This document shows, one piece after another, positions 42,801 through 56,600 of a stretch of 64,000 nucleotides of DNA (position 1 is the stretch's first letter; every line of letters starts with the position of its first letter). This stretch comes from Kondoa malvinella (lineage: Eukaryota > Basidiomycota > Agaricostilbomycetes > Agaricostilbales > Kondoaceae): the NCBI GenBank assembly GCA_039545315.1, contig BCIM01000003.1, forward strand, positions 1,251,637-1,315,636. The letters are read 5' to 3'. Below the pieces are notes generated by a model. That model searched no databases. It had not been told where the DNA came from and saw only the letters and a program-made list of their open reading frames with translations. A program made the position numbers and the translations under genes.

Positions 42801-45572
42801 CTACGAGAAGGCCATCTCCTTAGAGATTGCAGACAGCCTCGCACGCATGCTCTCCTCTTCAGCCAACGCGGCTTCAAGCGTTTCTGCTTCTGCCTGAAAT
42901 GACGCGTGCATCTGTTCAGAACCTAGCTTCTCCAGCTTCCATTTACCCTCGTCGCCAGTGAGCGATAAGAGGTGTGAGTGGTACTTGAACAGACTTGGTC
43001 GATGCGAGATGGTAACCAGAGCTGTTCCGCTTGTTAGACGCGACGTAAGGTGACAGTGAGCACATACTGATGCCCATATCCTTGGCAGCTTGATAGATGA
43101 GGCCTTCGACATCTGTAGAGACTGCACTTGTAGACTCGTCCAACACGGCGAATTGAGGTCGGGCATAAAACAGGCGTGCCATTTGCATCTATCTGCGCAT
43201 CAGCATGAAGCCTTCGGTCAATTTGAAAGCTCACCCTTTGCTTTTCACCACCAGCTTCAATCTCGTTAGTGATCGGCCACTTTGACGCGTGAGCGGACTT
43301 ACAAAGAACGTCCTTCCACTCCTTGATAGTATCGAATCCACCCTCTCGGTCAGGTAAGTATGCCAGCTGTGCGAGCCTGAGTTCCGGTGTAGTGGAGCCA
43401 ATGCGTACTCACGTGAACCAGCTCCAAGATCTTGACTAGATCTTCATCTGTTCCACCGGACGACTTGAATTGCGGGTAGCTATCTGCTTGCAATACTCAG
43501 CTACCAGGTAATTTCCTTCAAGCAGGAAGAACGTACGAGGGTAGATGACCTGGTCTCTCAAACTGCCCAAGCTCAAGTATGCTTAAAGCACAGAATCAGC
43601 CAACGATATTTCGTAGCAAAGTAAGAACGCACGTCTTTGAGGAAGGAAAAAGATCTCTCCTTTACCTGGTCGACGGACGATTCCTTCGAAGACGGGCCAA
43701 AGACCTGCCAATACGCGGGCGATCGAAGTTTTTCCACTGTTAAACATTAGATGACGCTAAATATTGATGCTAGACAGCTGACCTTCCGTTCGGACCAGTA
43801 ATCTATTGCAGCGTGAGGCAGATCGGGTATCATCAAGCGAGGGACATACGAGAATATGTTGGCCTTCCGCAACAGTAAAAGACAGGTCCGCTACCAGCTC
43901 ATCACCCTTTCGTCCAGGTGCAGGAGCAACCACTGGCGCATGATTAAAGTCTACACCACAATTGGGCTGATCGACCAAAACGCCATTCACGCTGCCTAAC
44001 GAGTAAAGCGGTTCTTTGGCAGGTTGGAATTGGTTAATGTTGAGGCTGTGCAAAGTAGAGAGGAGAGAATAGACGCGATGGGTGTACCCTGCTAATTCGG
44101 CTAGTTCTTTGTTGCTAAACATGATGCGACCACCGGCATCTGCGAGGGAGAGGAGTAATCGTCGGTTGGAGATGTAGCTTTCTGTTCGAGCGGCTACTTG
44201 AGTCCCGTCGGAGCCTCTTGCAACTCGTCCAGCGGTGAGTCCGAAGAAGACAGGGATGGAGATGAGGCAGTAACCAGAGGCGGACCATAGGTACTTGACG
44301 ATCAGATCTTCAGTCATAGTGTAGAGAATTCTGATTTTCAGCACGGAATTGACATGTCGGATCAAGCGCAGACTATTCTTGATCAACAACGAGAAGAGAG
44401 AAAGGGCAAAAGGGACTCACTATGTCCGAGTAAGAATGTCCTTCTCTAACCTCTCGCCATCATAGAACGCAATCTCTTCCGAATTGACAATCAACCTAGA
44501 GTGCGCATTCCTAAAATCGCCTTCCAGCCTAGCTTCCGCCGCTGCCAATTTCCCAAACGGCGGTGTAACCTTTCGCAACACCCAAGCAGTAGCAAGATAG
44601 CTCAAGAACAACCCAGCTGAACCTTTCTTGCCTATCGATCTGCCTAATTGGATATTGAACAGTATGGAATCGAGAATCGGTTTTGAAAGGTTCGAGTAGA
44701 GTGAAGAGAGGGATTCGCAGAACCTCGCTAAATCAGTGGTGAGGTATTGATCTACACCTTCTAGTCGGTTATCCAAGTTGAGGGCTTTGTAGTAATTGCG
44801 CGAATCATTGAGGTAAAGGTCGTGCGTGTACCGAGTCAATCGAGTTCGGAAGGAAATGGCGAGTTTGGAAGAGAGGAAGCGAATCATTGAATTGGTGTAC
44901 ATGCTCGGTAAGGCCAAGGCGAACCAAAGCCCTAAGCCACGTAGGAAACCTGGTCCATCTGCTGATACCAAGTCACGGACTAGTCGACCATCGAGCCGGG
45001 CAACGAGTAGTGAGAGGTAGGTTCGTAAGAGGAGGAATGATGTATGCAGAGTGAATAGAAAGACTTCTTTGCTGTTGGCTCGGGGAACGATGATCATCAT
45101 GATCGCGCGAAGTTGTCGAAAGAATTCAGCATTGATGCCTACTCTTCTGCCTGTTATGGACGGAGGTTGTTTTAGGAATGAGCCTCGATGGATAGCGAAC
45201 GTTGCTGAGGCATTCGCAAACCTAAGTCATGACTCTGCCGACACATGCTGTGGGCTTACCTGGCTTGGTAGGCTTGATCAACACCTTGCTGACGCGCCCA
45301 CGCTGCATGCTAGCATACGCCTCAGTGCAGTGCACAGCGTCAACAAGTAGACAGACTCACTCTGCAATCAGAAGTTCGCGTCCTCTCTCTGTCTCGACAA
45401 AGAATTCCTTGACGCTTGCAAGCAATGCTGGAGTGTTTAAGGGCGTCATTGCCTTGGGTCGCATGGTAGACAAGCGATTCCGTAGCAGATAGAGGACAAG
45501 TGGAATCACAGCAGCTGAATAGACCAGGCTCTTCTGGCTTGCAGGCAGCTTGCCTCGCATAGAGGTAGCCAT
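42801..45572 (-). CDS. Peroxisomal ABC half-transporter, subfamily D (Pxa1/Pxa2/ALDP-like)
   Basis: ABCD half-transporter importing (very) long-chain acyl-CoA into peroxisomes for beta-oxidation; works as a dimer. N-terminus [18 protein letters not shown] with a hydrophobic segment [90 protein letters not shown], and the EAA-like [21 protein letters not shown]: Walker [20 protein letters not shown], signature LSGGEKQR (restored across an intron), Walker B with [21 protein letters not shown]-loop [16 protein letters not shown]. It ends in a Glu-rich helix. About 12 introns; ~740 residues, the normal half-transporter length. Confidence 0.9.
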
Positions 45573-45752
45573 AGCGGCCTTGCCTTCGGTTTTGCTGTGT
45601 TGTGCCGCTGCCCTCCCAGCTTGGGCCCACGCACTTCACCGAGAGATCGACGTCACGGATTTACAGGTCTTCTTCTTCTTCCAGGCCGACCATCTGCTGT
45701 CTGACAAGTCCTCCAGCATCTTTGAAGACTCTGTCTATCCACGAGAGCAGCC
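45573..45752. promoter_or_regulatory. Short divergent promoter
   Basis: 180 bp separate the starts of the ABCD transporter and the C2-domain protein. Both act in lipid handling, so shared control is possible (inference). It contains a CTT-repeat (about 45668-45680). Confidence 0.4.
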
Positions 45753-48700
45753 ATGGCAGACAATACTGCGCCTGAACCGATTCCCTACATGCCAACGAGT
45801 TTGTCAATTTCTGCTGCATGGAAAGCACTGCTGAGCTAAATTCACCGAGTAGGCGCTGCTGAATTGAGCCCACCAAGATACGAACACGAAGGTGGTGCCC
45901 TGCCAGACTCGAGCGTCAACGCCCAACCTTATCAATTACCTTCAATTCCGCATGAAAGTCCTGCTTTGGACCCTTTTCCTCCCTCTACTCAGTCATTTGA
46001 CCCATCTACTGTGCCTCAGAAGGATCACTATGATACTGAGCCAGAGAAATTCGTTTCTTCGCAGGAGAGAAGCTCTTACAATCCTATTGCGCCTATGCCC
46101 GTGCGTTCTTTTCGATCGCTATACTGTGACATTGTATACTCAGCAGTAGATAGGGAGCTACGGCTGATACGCCCAATGTGACCACTACGTCAACTCAACA
46201 CAAAGCAGGTGAAGGCTACAGTTCGCACAACAAGATTCCTACCGTCGCTGGATACCGAGAAGATCGCAAGCGATTAGAAGAGGAAGAGCGACAGTTTGAA
46301 GAAGAGGAACGCAAGCGAAAGATGGACGAAGAACGCAGGCAAACACAAAAGCAGGGTGATGAGCAGGCCAGAGACGCCGAAGAACAGGGCGAGGGTCAGA
46401 CTGATCAAGAGGAAGATCATCACGAGTCTAGCAAGAAGGGCACTATCAAGTCTGATCGCAAGAAGAATGCTGGTAGTGAAGAAAAGGATGTAAGTTGCCT
46501 TGGATGCTATTTGTTACCAAGGCTGATGATGCACGCAGGAAATGATGAATCGTATGGCACCCAAGAAGAAGGAGAAGCCGAATCAAGTCGGAGCGGAACG
46601 TCATGGTCCTCGTAATGTCGTTGATCCAGTCACCGGTCGCAGAGTCATCGTTCAAGATGCAGACTATCATGGTCAGTCGATTCACCATCTCCTTTAGCAA
46701 TACCTGATCTGTCTACAGACGAATACGATCAATCCGCCCTCGACCCAAGTAACCCGAAAGATGGCCCAGCAGAAACCAAACCTGGTGGACAAGGTCCAGA
46801 AATGTCCAGCAAGAACGTCGGTCCCGTTCCAGCTCGACCAGGCAACATCAACCTCCAAACTTTCCCACCTCCAGTCGAATCCGAATCACTCAAAAACATT
46901 ACCCTCGCTATTGAGCAAATCACTATCGCAGGTGCTGTTGGTCTGGTCATTGTTTGGTGGTTCGTTGCGTTTGGCAGTGGTTATGTGAGATTCTTCTGGC
47001 GCACTGGCTTGCTGGCGGCCTTTGGTGTTGTGCTTTGGATGGCTGCTGGTGTGACTGCTAGGAATGTGGAACATGAATTGGAGCGCGTGAGAATGCAGAT
47101 GCACAAACAGCGGGCCGATCAATTCTCTCCTCCTGTGCGTTCTCTCATCCTTCTTTTCGTATATACATTGCTAATGAATTGTCGCGACAGACGCCCGAAT
47201 CAGTAGAATGGATCAATTCCTTCTTGGAAATCTGCTGGAAGTTGGTCTCGCCAGACATGTTCATTGGCACAGTCGATATGGTCGAAGATGTTATGCAAGC
47301 TTCTCTACCTGCTGTCGTCAATGCAGTCAAGATCAGCGATTACGGTCAGGGCACGAACCCCGTCCGAATCGTTAGCATGTCCGTTTATTCCCTTTTAGGG
47401 TTCAGTCGGAGCTGATGACCTTGCAGGCGCGCTTTGCCTGACAAGCCTACCGATGATGACTACCCTAAAGAAGAGTGGATCGATCAAGGTCAAAAACCGG
47501 AGAAATCAGATGAAGAGAAAGAAGCTCGTCGGAATGAGGACCTGGCGAAATCCCAAGAAGAAAGTGGGTAATCTTAATCTCGATTCATCATAAATTGCTG
47601 ACGCTGAGCAGAGGACATGGATCAATCGGGCGAATACGTTAACTACGAAGTCTCCCTCGCTTACAATGCCAAGCCTGGTCAGACCCTGCGCGAAAGCAAC
47701 ATTCACCTTTTACTTCAATTCTTCCTCGGCGCGTACGACCTCTTCAATTTGCCTGTACCTATTTGGGCTTCGGTAGAAGGTTTCGCTGCAACGGCTCGTC
47801 TTCGTATTCAGATGGTTCCTGAAGCTCCTTACATTCGTAATGTGAGTGTACAAGGATATACATGAGTTGAGCTGATCGTGCTTTCATCAGCTTACCTTCA
47901 CTCTGATGGGTGTACCGAAAGTCGATGTGCATGTCACTCCGATGACTAGAGCCTTCCCCAACGTGCTTGATCTACCAATCATTAGTGGTTTCGTGCAGAG
48001 CTCGATTGCGGTCAGTGTTGGACGATTGTACAATCAGCTTGACTGATTACGTGCTCGCTGAAACTTGACAGGCTGCTGCTGCTGAATGTAGGCGCCCGTA
48101 GCGTCCATGTCTTACATACTCACGTGCTCTTTAGACGTCGCTCCAAAGTCGATGACCCTCAACATGGCTCAGATGCTTAGCGGTGGGGGTATCAAGAAAG
48201 ATACCAAGTGAGTCAGCCACCGTTTCTACATCAGCATCTCTCATCCCAGCACTTACAGGGCACTCGGTGTGCTTGCCATTACTATTCATCACGCGACTGG
48301 TCTCTCAGCACAAGACCGCGGTGGAAAATCTGACCCTTACCTTGTTTTGGCGTACGCCAAATTCGGCAAGCCCCTCTACTCTAGCAGAATCATTCTGGGT
48401 GACTGTAAGGCCTTATATCTGAGCTGTGGATCTAGTTGACGTGCAACAGTGAATCCTGTATGGGAAGAAACTGCTTTCCTTTTGCTTTCCGATGATGAAG
48501 TCAAAGCTGGCGAGAACTTGGCTGTCATGCTCTGGGACAGCGACAAGAGAACTTCTGATGACCTCATTGGCCGAGTGCAAGTTCCGGTTGTCGAGTTGAT
48601 GTTGAAGCCCAATCAAGTACATGACCGACATGATGATCTGATGGGATTCGAAGATGCTGGTATGTCATTGTGATCAGTACCTAGTTGAAGCTCATGCATG

Positions 48701-50615
48701 GCTAGATGACATGAAGGGCAAGCTCTCCTGGAGTGTTGCTTTCTATGACAAAGCACCTTTCAATGAGCGCCTAAACCGACAAGTCAATCACGAGCTACCT
48801 GCAGAGATCCGAAACCGCCCAGAGCTGCAAGACAAGAGCTCGACCAAGGCAGACACCAAGAGCGAAAGCGATGCTCTGAACATTCCTCCTGATCCATCCT
48901 ACCCTGCTGGTATCTTGTCTATCATTGTTCATCAGATCGTAAGCTTTTGACCTCGTATATCGGCGCACCTCTAACCTTGGTTTGCAGAACAATCTCGAGA
49001 ACCGAAATCTCAAGGGCACAACTGGCGGCAACCGGGAAGGCCACACTGGACAAGACACCAAAGCGCCGGATGAGAACGTGGACAAAGTTCCTTCAGCTTA
49101 CTGCGAGATCGTTGTGAACGATGATCTGATCTACAAGACTCGTACCAAGCAGTACACTACGATGCCCTTTTATGAGGTAAGGTTCTTCATATGTCGTCCA
49201 GTACAGCTCTGAGCCATAATTTCAGGCAGGAACGGAATGCTTTGTCCGAGACTGGCGCTCGACTGTTGTGCGAGTTGTCACCAGAGATGATCGCGTACGG
49301 GAGCACGTGAGTCATATGATACGCCCAGTATCAGATGCTGACAGTCTCCAGGACCCTATCATGGGTGTCGTGACCTTGCCGCTGGCCAAGATTCTTGCCA
49401 ATAGCTCCCAAGTGACCAAGCTATACGCTATGCAGGACGGTGTTGGTTTCGGTCGCGTTAACATCTCAGTACTGTTCCGAAGTGTCGAAGCGAAGCTACC
49501 AAGGAACTACCTCGGATGGGACACCGGGTAAGTCTGACGCTTCCATTTTGCTCGATCTAACTGACGCTGCCGGTCAGTACCCTGGAAATCCTGTCCAACA
49601 TCCGCTTCGAGCCAGAGCAAGGTGCAGCAGACCATGACATTAGCGCAAAGACTCTCAAGGTTTCTGTCTCCACTTCTGATGCACAACACAAGATCAAAGC
49701 GAAGGCTGCACACAAAGAAGGCGAGGCTATCAACTGGCATCTTGATGAGCTTGTCCGTCTACCCGTATACGACCGGTACTCCTCCGCACTTGTCTTTGAA
49801 CTCGATCCTGGAACCAAAATTCTTGGAATTGGCGGTGATCCCGACGCTGTTGCATCTTTATGGTTTCAAGATCTGGTCGACGATGAAGAGACTGAAGTGC
49901 GCATACCTGTTGTCGCTGGCAAGGACATTGACTTGCTTCGCCAAAATGTCCTCAATGAGAATTGCAAAAAGACACACGAGTATGACATTGTCGGCCATCT
50001 CATCTGCACCGTCAAGCTTGATAGCGGTCTAGATGAAGATCATTATGCGTACGTTCATCAAATACAGGGGTCAGCAGACAGTTCCTCATGGGATTGGTGT
50101 TATAGATTCGCCGACACTCAGCAGAAGAGGCATGAGATGGAGCAGTACCACAATGCGGAGTGAGTCTACTATGTTAGATCCAGATCAAAACTGATGTCAT
50201 GCTGCGAAGGGGAATGGCTGAGATCGCTAAGCAGAATGCACATGCCAATGACGACGGCGTGATCGAGTAGGTCGACCGTTTACTATGGCGAAGCGTGTTC
50301 ATTCCGGTTGCTACAGCAAACAGGAGAAAAAAAAGATAGACGAAGCGCACAAGCAAGAGCTACGTTCAAGACAGTACGTCCACTAAGCCCACGGTTGAAA
50401 ACACTCTGACCTTGCTCGTAGTCGCGGTATCTACCAGTCAGGCGTTGTTCGCTCGACAAAGTGGTCCAAGGACGGCTTGAAAGACCGCATGTCGCGAATG
50501 AAGAACAAGATGACAGGCAACACCAAGACAGAAAGTTAGTGTCCCCCCTTTTGATCGCTGTCTCGTTGATTGATTGTCAATGCCCGTTTCAGAATCCGTA
50601 GAGACTGAAGCATGA
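45753..50615 (+). CDS. C2-domain membrane tether, Mug190 / tricalbin type
   Basis: ER-anchored lipid-transfer tether like fungal Mug190 and extended synaptotagmins. The N-terminal part is disordered and charged (RLEEEERQFEEEERKRKMDE). Two adjacent membrane segments follow (ITIAGAVGLVIVWWFVAFGS; FFWRTGLLAAFGVVLWMAAG). The SMP lipid-binding domain runs from SVEWINSFLEICWKLVSPDM through VNAVKISDYGQGTNPVRIVS to VEGFAATARLRIQMVPEAPY and SGFVQSSIAAA. C2A: GVLAITIHHATGLSAQDRGG-KSDPYLVLAYAKFGKPLYSS, LNPVWEETAFLLL. C2B: GILSIIVHQINNLENRNLKG, SAYCEIVVNDDLIYKTRTK. A third beta-rich region and a basic tail (STKWSKDGLKDRMSRMKNKM) end the protein. About 16 introns; ~1,350 residues. Lipid transfer between ER and another membrane is inferred from the family. 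Confidence 0.87.
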
Positions 50616-50801
50616 TTGCCTCGTTAGGGTTGGACATTGTACAAAGAGCTTCATGCACGAATAACGAAACACGTAATCCTTGATTCTTAGTCTCTGCTCA
50701 TCAATGCCGCAAGCTCGACGAAGTAACAATTCTATGGCATCCGCCTGACCGTTTCAAAAGTACAATACAAGAACACCTATTATGTATATAGAAGGAATGG
50801 G

Positions 50802-53262
50802 TCAATTTACAGCTGCTTTCTTTGCAGGTTGTTCGCTTGTCGCACTCTCTTCCAACTTTCTCTTAGCTGAAAGCGGAGCAGGCTGGGCTTGCACGTTTGG
50901 TGAGCGGACAGGAGGAGTAGCGGCTTTCTTGCTTCGCTTGAGCTTTTCTTTGAACTGCATTGACATATTAGCGAGGATGACAAAGAGAAGCAGTAGTCAC
51001 ATACATGCTGAACAATATAGCTCTGCAAGATGCTCAATGCCTTTGTCGCCCCTAGTCTACTCAGCTGCGTAATCTGTTCTGGTTTCATTTGACCAAAGAT
51101 AGCTGGAGCGAGAATCAGAGTGCCCTCATGAAGGACAATAGGCGGATCTTTGAGCAGCTGCGCGGCTACTTCATCAGTCGCTGTGTTGGTAGGTTGAGGT
51201 GCTGGAGGTTTGTAGGTAGGCGGTATCGGCCCAACGAGAATCTTGACAGGATGGACATTCACCTGTTTGGGTTGAGCGCCAGGCTGTGCAGAGGTAGAGG
51301 CTTGAGGATTAGGTCTTTGAGCAGGGGCAGCAGAGGTAGAAGCGACAGGTTGTGCGGATGTTGAAGGCATAGGTCGAGCGGAAGTAGATGCTATCGGTGT
51401 CGCATTGACGGGGCCAGTCGTTGATTTTGATGGACCATTAGTAGCAGGAGCGATAGCGACTTTGTCAGGAGCTTTACCGATTTGTGGTGTAGCCTTTGCA
51501 GTAGTGATCTTGAGGCTTTGTTTAGGCGTTGCTTTCGCTGGAGCAGTACGAGCAGGTGGCTTCTTTTGGACTGGAGCGGGAGCTGGTTTGGCAGGTGGAC
51601 CTTCGTCGTCTTCGTCCTCCGAAATACCATCAAACACCAACCCGACCGACTCATCATACACCCAAAAGTTGCCTTTACCTGGTTCATCTGACCTACGAGG
51701 CGTTTTGACAAAACCTTTGTTGGTACTTAGATGTTGTTGAACCGAATTCTGATCAGGCCATTAGTGTGTACTAACTGAGTAGTTGGTGCTAGACTTACCA
51801 GCCAGCCGACTTTATCTCTATTCGCATCGTACCAAGGGTAAACATTGGCAATCCAATCTTGTATAACAGCAGAAGTCAACTTCTTGTCCGAATTATAGTG
51901 CATGCATTGTCCAATAAGCGAAGGGAAGGAGTAGGGAGGTTTGATTGAGCCATCGACGTATTCATTTGTCGGTTTCCGAAGCGGCCAAATGGTATAAGTG
52001 TTAGCATCAATGACCATGTCGTCGCCGTCCGGTGGCGGTAGTCTCCGTTTGCCTTTTGTTCGTTTGACTGGTGGTTTAGCTGGCTTTGTGGCTGCTTTCT
52101 GGGCGGTTGAAGTAGGGGCGGCAGGTTTGGTTTGCTGTTTCTTTATTGCTGCGCCACTCTTCGGCGGTGAACCTCCAATTGCAGGCGACGCGCGAGCAGA
52201 AGATACACTAGCGGCGGCTGGTACCTTGCCAACTGTTCCAGCGAGACTTTGCGTCTTGTTGGAAGAAGAGGTTGGATTTAGTTCGAGAAGCTCAATTTCG
52301 TGATCATGAGCGAGGCGCTTGTCCGGTAGACCAGTAGTAGCTTGAGTCGACCCGTCAGCAATCGATTCCAAGTCTTCTTCGTCAGAGATCTTGACTTCAC
52401 CGTCCGATGAAGATTCTTCGCTCGAGTGAAATGATGATTGACGCGTTGGTTGACGAAGGACAGAATCAGGCAAGACAAAGTAGAAGATGTGTTCGGCGAT
52501 TTGTATCTTGGTTCTGAGTAATTCAACAATCAGTTTTACGTACGTATGGACTTCTTGAAAAGCTGACCTATGGGTCAAAGCGATGACATCTCCTTTAGCA
52601 CGCCAACGACCTTCCACTACTAATCCATTTCGTCCTCTCACTTCTAAAGCCCAACAATTCCAACCATTGTGGAAGAAGCACCTCGCATGATCTCTTGACA
52701 CTGCTTTGATAGGACCCAAATCCACATCAACATGTACGTTCGGATCATCATTCGGTGGAACAGATTGTAGCTCTTGTTCCATCTTTGCTTTCTGCAATGG
52801 AGCTTGAGCAGAGTAGGCAGGCGGCGGATCTGAAGGCGTCACGGAACGAGATCTCGCTTTCTTCTCTGTAACACTTTCGGGTTCCACCGGCTCATCTTTC
52901 GGTTCTGTTGGTCCGGCAGATGTCGAACGGGTAGCAGAGACGGGTTGCAAGCGAGGTGAAATGAAAGAATTCTCTGCTGTGATGGCTTTCGTTGATATTG
53001 CTGGGGATGCCCTGCTTGCGTTGGCCGTGCAGCGAGCGGCAGGGACGACCATGGGTGCTAGACGACCAATAGTCACTGATCTCGTCTTGATGTAGAAATT
53101 GTAATAAGGGAATTCTAATGCGCAAAATGCGCTGATCTTGCTGTCGTCTTCTACCGAAGCTGCAGCAGGGTGCTCGACATGGCCGTTCATAGCCGGAGCA
53201 GGCGGCAGGTAGGACGTAGAAGCCATAGGCCTTTGCTGATGAAACGTGGCTGCTGTTGTCAT
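50802..53262 (-). CDS. Fhl1-like transcription factor (FHA + forkhead)
   Basis: FHA/forkhead factor of the Fhl1 type, which in yeast controls ribosomal-protein genes with Ifh1. The FHA begins AFCALEFPYYNFYIKTRSVT-IGR, is broken by ~115 low-complexity residues, and resumes at DLGPIKAVSRDHARCFFHNG, WALEVRGRNGLVVEG, IALTHRTKIQIAEHIFYFVL. After an acidic/Ser linker (SSEESSSDGEVKISDEEDLE) and a Pro/Ala/Lys linker comes the forkhead domain: KPPYSFPSLIGQCMHYNSDK, TSAVIQDWIANVYPWY, VGWQNSVQQHLSTNKGFVKT-PRR, GKGNFWVYD. A Pro/Ala/Thr-rich tail ends in a basic segment (KEKLKRSKKAATPPVRSPN). ATG 53262. Four or five introns; ~750 residues. Confidence 0.85.
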
Positions 53263-53649
53263 GTTATGTTTGCAAGGAAAGGCATTTTGAGAGGGAAAGG
53301 CAAAGTCGCTCGAAGCCTCTAGTAGACGGCCTTCATCCTCACGACTTGCTGTGGCCTTGTATGTGGTAATTAAGTGTATTGCCTTGAGCGGGTATTGGCT
53401 TGCTCGATGTCACGGCTCAAGTTGGCAACTTGTGAAAAATCAATACACAGTCACAAATCGCTCAAAGAGCAATACTAAATAGCTGTGTACGTCTATGCAT
53501 GATTTGCGAATGATTCCCTAGACCTCTGCTCAAACCGATCAGAATTTTCACCTTTTCGGTCAATGGTATTCCGGCTTCTCACAAAGAGCGAACAGTGCAT
53601 CCCAGAGCACAGATTTGTCCACAATAGAATGGTGGTAGATCCGAGTCGT
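53263..53649. other. Intergenic
   Basis: 387 bp between the start of the Fhl1-like gene and the stop of UTP14 (both minus). Contains the Fhl1-like promoter; no specific site recognised. Confidence 0.45.
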
Positions 53650-56600
53650 CTATAAGCGCTTGGCGATAGGATCAATGATGCTGCCGGGCTTGATGAGCAC
53701 CTTCGGTCGTGTGTGAGCTCGAAGGGCAGCAGTCGTCTGGAATTCAGGACCGAGGGGTTGTCTGAGCGCATATTCATGCTGAGTTGCACTGGTGTAAGGG
53801 TAAGGCAGATCCTTGGCGAGGTATTTCGTCGCTTTCTTATCGCGCTTCTCGTTGATGATGACATGTGACAGGCCAGCATCCATTCGCTCTTCTGTCGCAA
53901 TGCCTGGAACGTGTTTGATGTACTTTTTGGCCTGTCTGTTCTTCTTGACGCCCTTGCCACCCCAGCTGCCCCACCCGGGAATCGTTTCGTCAACGTCTTG
54001 AGGTGCATCAGCTTCAATCTCTTTTCGCTTTGCTTCTTGAAAGTCCTGCATAAAAGTATGGGTCTTGTCAATCGAGAAAGCAGATTGAAAAGCGCATACG
54101 GAAACGACATTATCATTTGCGAAAGCTCGCTTGACCAGATCTCGCTGCTGGAACGCAGTCGTCTTTCGCTGAGGTACCAGAGCAGGCTCATCCGCAGGTA
54201 ACTGATCGTCATCTTCATCCGAGTCCTGCTCTGACTTCTGTCCCGACTTTTCGAGAGCAGCCGCAGCAGCAGCAGCCGCTTTTGCCTTTTTGTTCATCTT
54301 CGGCTTCTTTTGTGCGGGAGTTGGCTTGCCAAGCACGTTGTCGAGATCAATGACTACTTGCTGTTCGTCTTGCTCCTTCTCTTTGGCAGCTGTTGACTTT
54401 TTCTGTTGCTTTTTGGCTTTGGATGCGACCTTTTCTGCGCCTGTCGATGTCGTCGAGGTGTCATTCTTGGTGCGGGATTGCTTGCCAGAAATTTCCGCTT
54501 GTAGCCAAGGATTGGTAGAAGAGTCGTCCTTTGTAGTCGGAGCTGTAACAGGCGCTGCTTGAGAAAGAGGTAGTGCCTTGGAAACCTTGGTCTTATGCTC
54601 CTTTGTCCGGGAAGTCTCGGCAGGGGTTTGCTGATTTTCAGTTTCGTTCGACGCCTATACAGACAGTCAGCGCAGTCAACAAGAAAGGCATGCGACCTAC
54701 TCTAGCAGCTGCTGAAGGAGCAAAGACCATTCTGCCAACGTTGCTGTCAACGCGATTACCGACAACACCAGACTGGTCCAAGATGTCTTCTTCGTCTTCC
54801 CCATCGAGCTCTCTTCTGAATTCTGCTTCGAGGTCATCGGCTTTAGCTTGTTCTCGAGCCATACCAGCTTGCATGAACTTCATCCCCATCAGACCAGATT
54901 TCTTGCCTGCTTGAGTAGCTTCGGCCTTCTTTGCTTCCTGAAGATCAAAGGAAGCAAGCTCGTCGAAAGCGCGATCGCGAATGGCTTCCTCGTCGTCTTC
55001 TGCATTGCTGTCTTGGGACGCTTCATCGGAATCTTCATCGCTCTTGTCGCCTTTGCCAAGCACTCGCCTCTTGAGCCTTTCTTCCTTCTGCATGCGCTCC
55101 CTTTCGGCTACTCTATGCTCATCCTCTTCTAATCCAGAGATACCTTGAGACGCGACCTGCGAAAACCGACCATTCTTTGTGCTATGTCGCAAGCCAGCTC
55201 GCTCCCTCGCTCGATCGACTTCCATCTTCTCCCTCATCTCAGCTGCTCTGCTACCGCCATCAACCTCATCCAGCTGCTCCATCTCATCCAAGCTCAGCTG
55301 ATTCTTTTCCCCTCTGCGAGCGGCCTCTTTCCTCGCTAAACGCCTATACGTCTTGCTCTTGATCTTCGCTACCCTTTTTGCCTTCTTCTCAGCACGGAAC
55401 ATCAATTCCCTTTGCTCCCTCAAGGCATTCGTTCTCGCTTGCTGATCTTCCGCGCTCATCCTACCCATCTCCCTAGCTTCGACTTTACCCAACGTCCTAG
55501 CATCATCCATCTCTTCCTTATTCAACAGACCCATCACATCCCTCTCCATGATGGAAGAAGATTTGAATTTACTACCCCATTCAGCAGTAGTTTGATGCAC
55601 ATTCTTGTTTGTACTGCTGATGGTTGGTCCAGCAGATCCAGGCTGAGCAAGAGGTAAACTGATACGATGATCGCCGAATTCATTGTTGCGCGAACCGATA
55701 CCCCGAACGGTAGACATGGTATCTTGCCAAGTAGCTAATTCAGTATCGAGCTTTTCTTCCGCTGCTGCACGATCGATGCGAGCTTGTTGACGGAGTTCGA
55801 GTGGTGCAGGCAGTGGTCCGGCGGATTTGAGGACGGAAGTATTCTTGTTGGATTTAGAAGGGAGGAGGGGTTGAAGGGATTTGCGCATAGAAGCTTGTTG
55901 CGCTGCTGGAAGAGCTGAAAGAAGGTCTTCGATCTTGACCTTTTGAGCTGCAAGATATGATCAATTTCAGGAACCTGACAGAAAGAAAAGAGGCTTACAT
56001 TCGCCTTGAAGACCCATAGAAGCGAATTGGTTTTCTTCCCAAGCTTCCGTTTGCTCGGGCATGATCTTTCGACGCTTCTTCGAGGACGTTGAGCCATCGC
56101 CTTCGAGTGGACGCTTGTTCTGGGGCAAGGCATCGATGAGAGACTGGAGCTTCTCAGCCGCTTCTCCAACGTCTTCTTCTTCTGATAATGATAGATCATC
56201 CTCCTCGTCTGATGCGCTGCCAGATTCGGAACCTTCTGAGCCAGAATCTTCAGGCATGGATTCGGTAGGACGATCAAGCATGGTCGACAGGTCAACATAG
56301 TCTTGACCATCTGCAGAGTTCTCTGGCTCGCTGTCTTCATTCAGATCAATCTCTCTGCCTTTCGACTTGGTGGGTGCTTTCTGAGGCTAGAAGTACTTTC
56401 AGCTATGCAATACAGCTCAATATCCCAATCTCTACCTTCTGTTTCGGCTTGGGTCTGTTAGCAGGCCATTCTTGATCTTCTTCGCCAGAAGTATCGGCCA
56501 TATCAGAATCAATCTCTTCGTCCTGGCTTGAATGAAATTCGACATCGTCGCCTCCAAGCGTGTATTGCGGTCTCTCATCTGGCTCATCGTCGTCTTCTAC

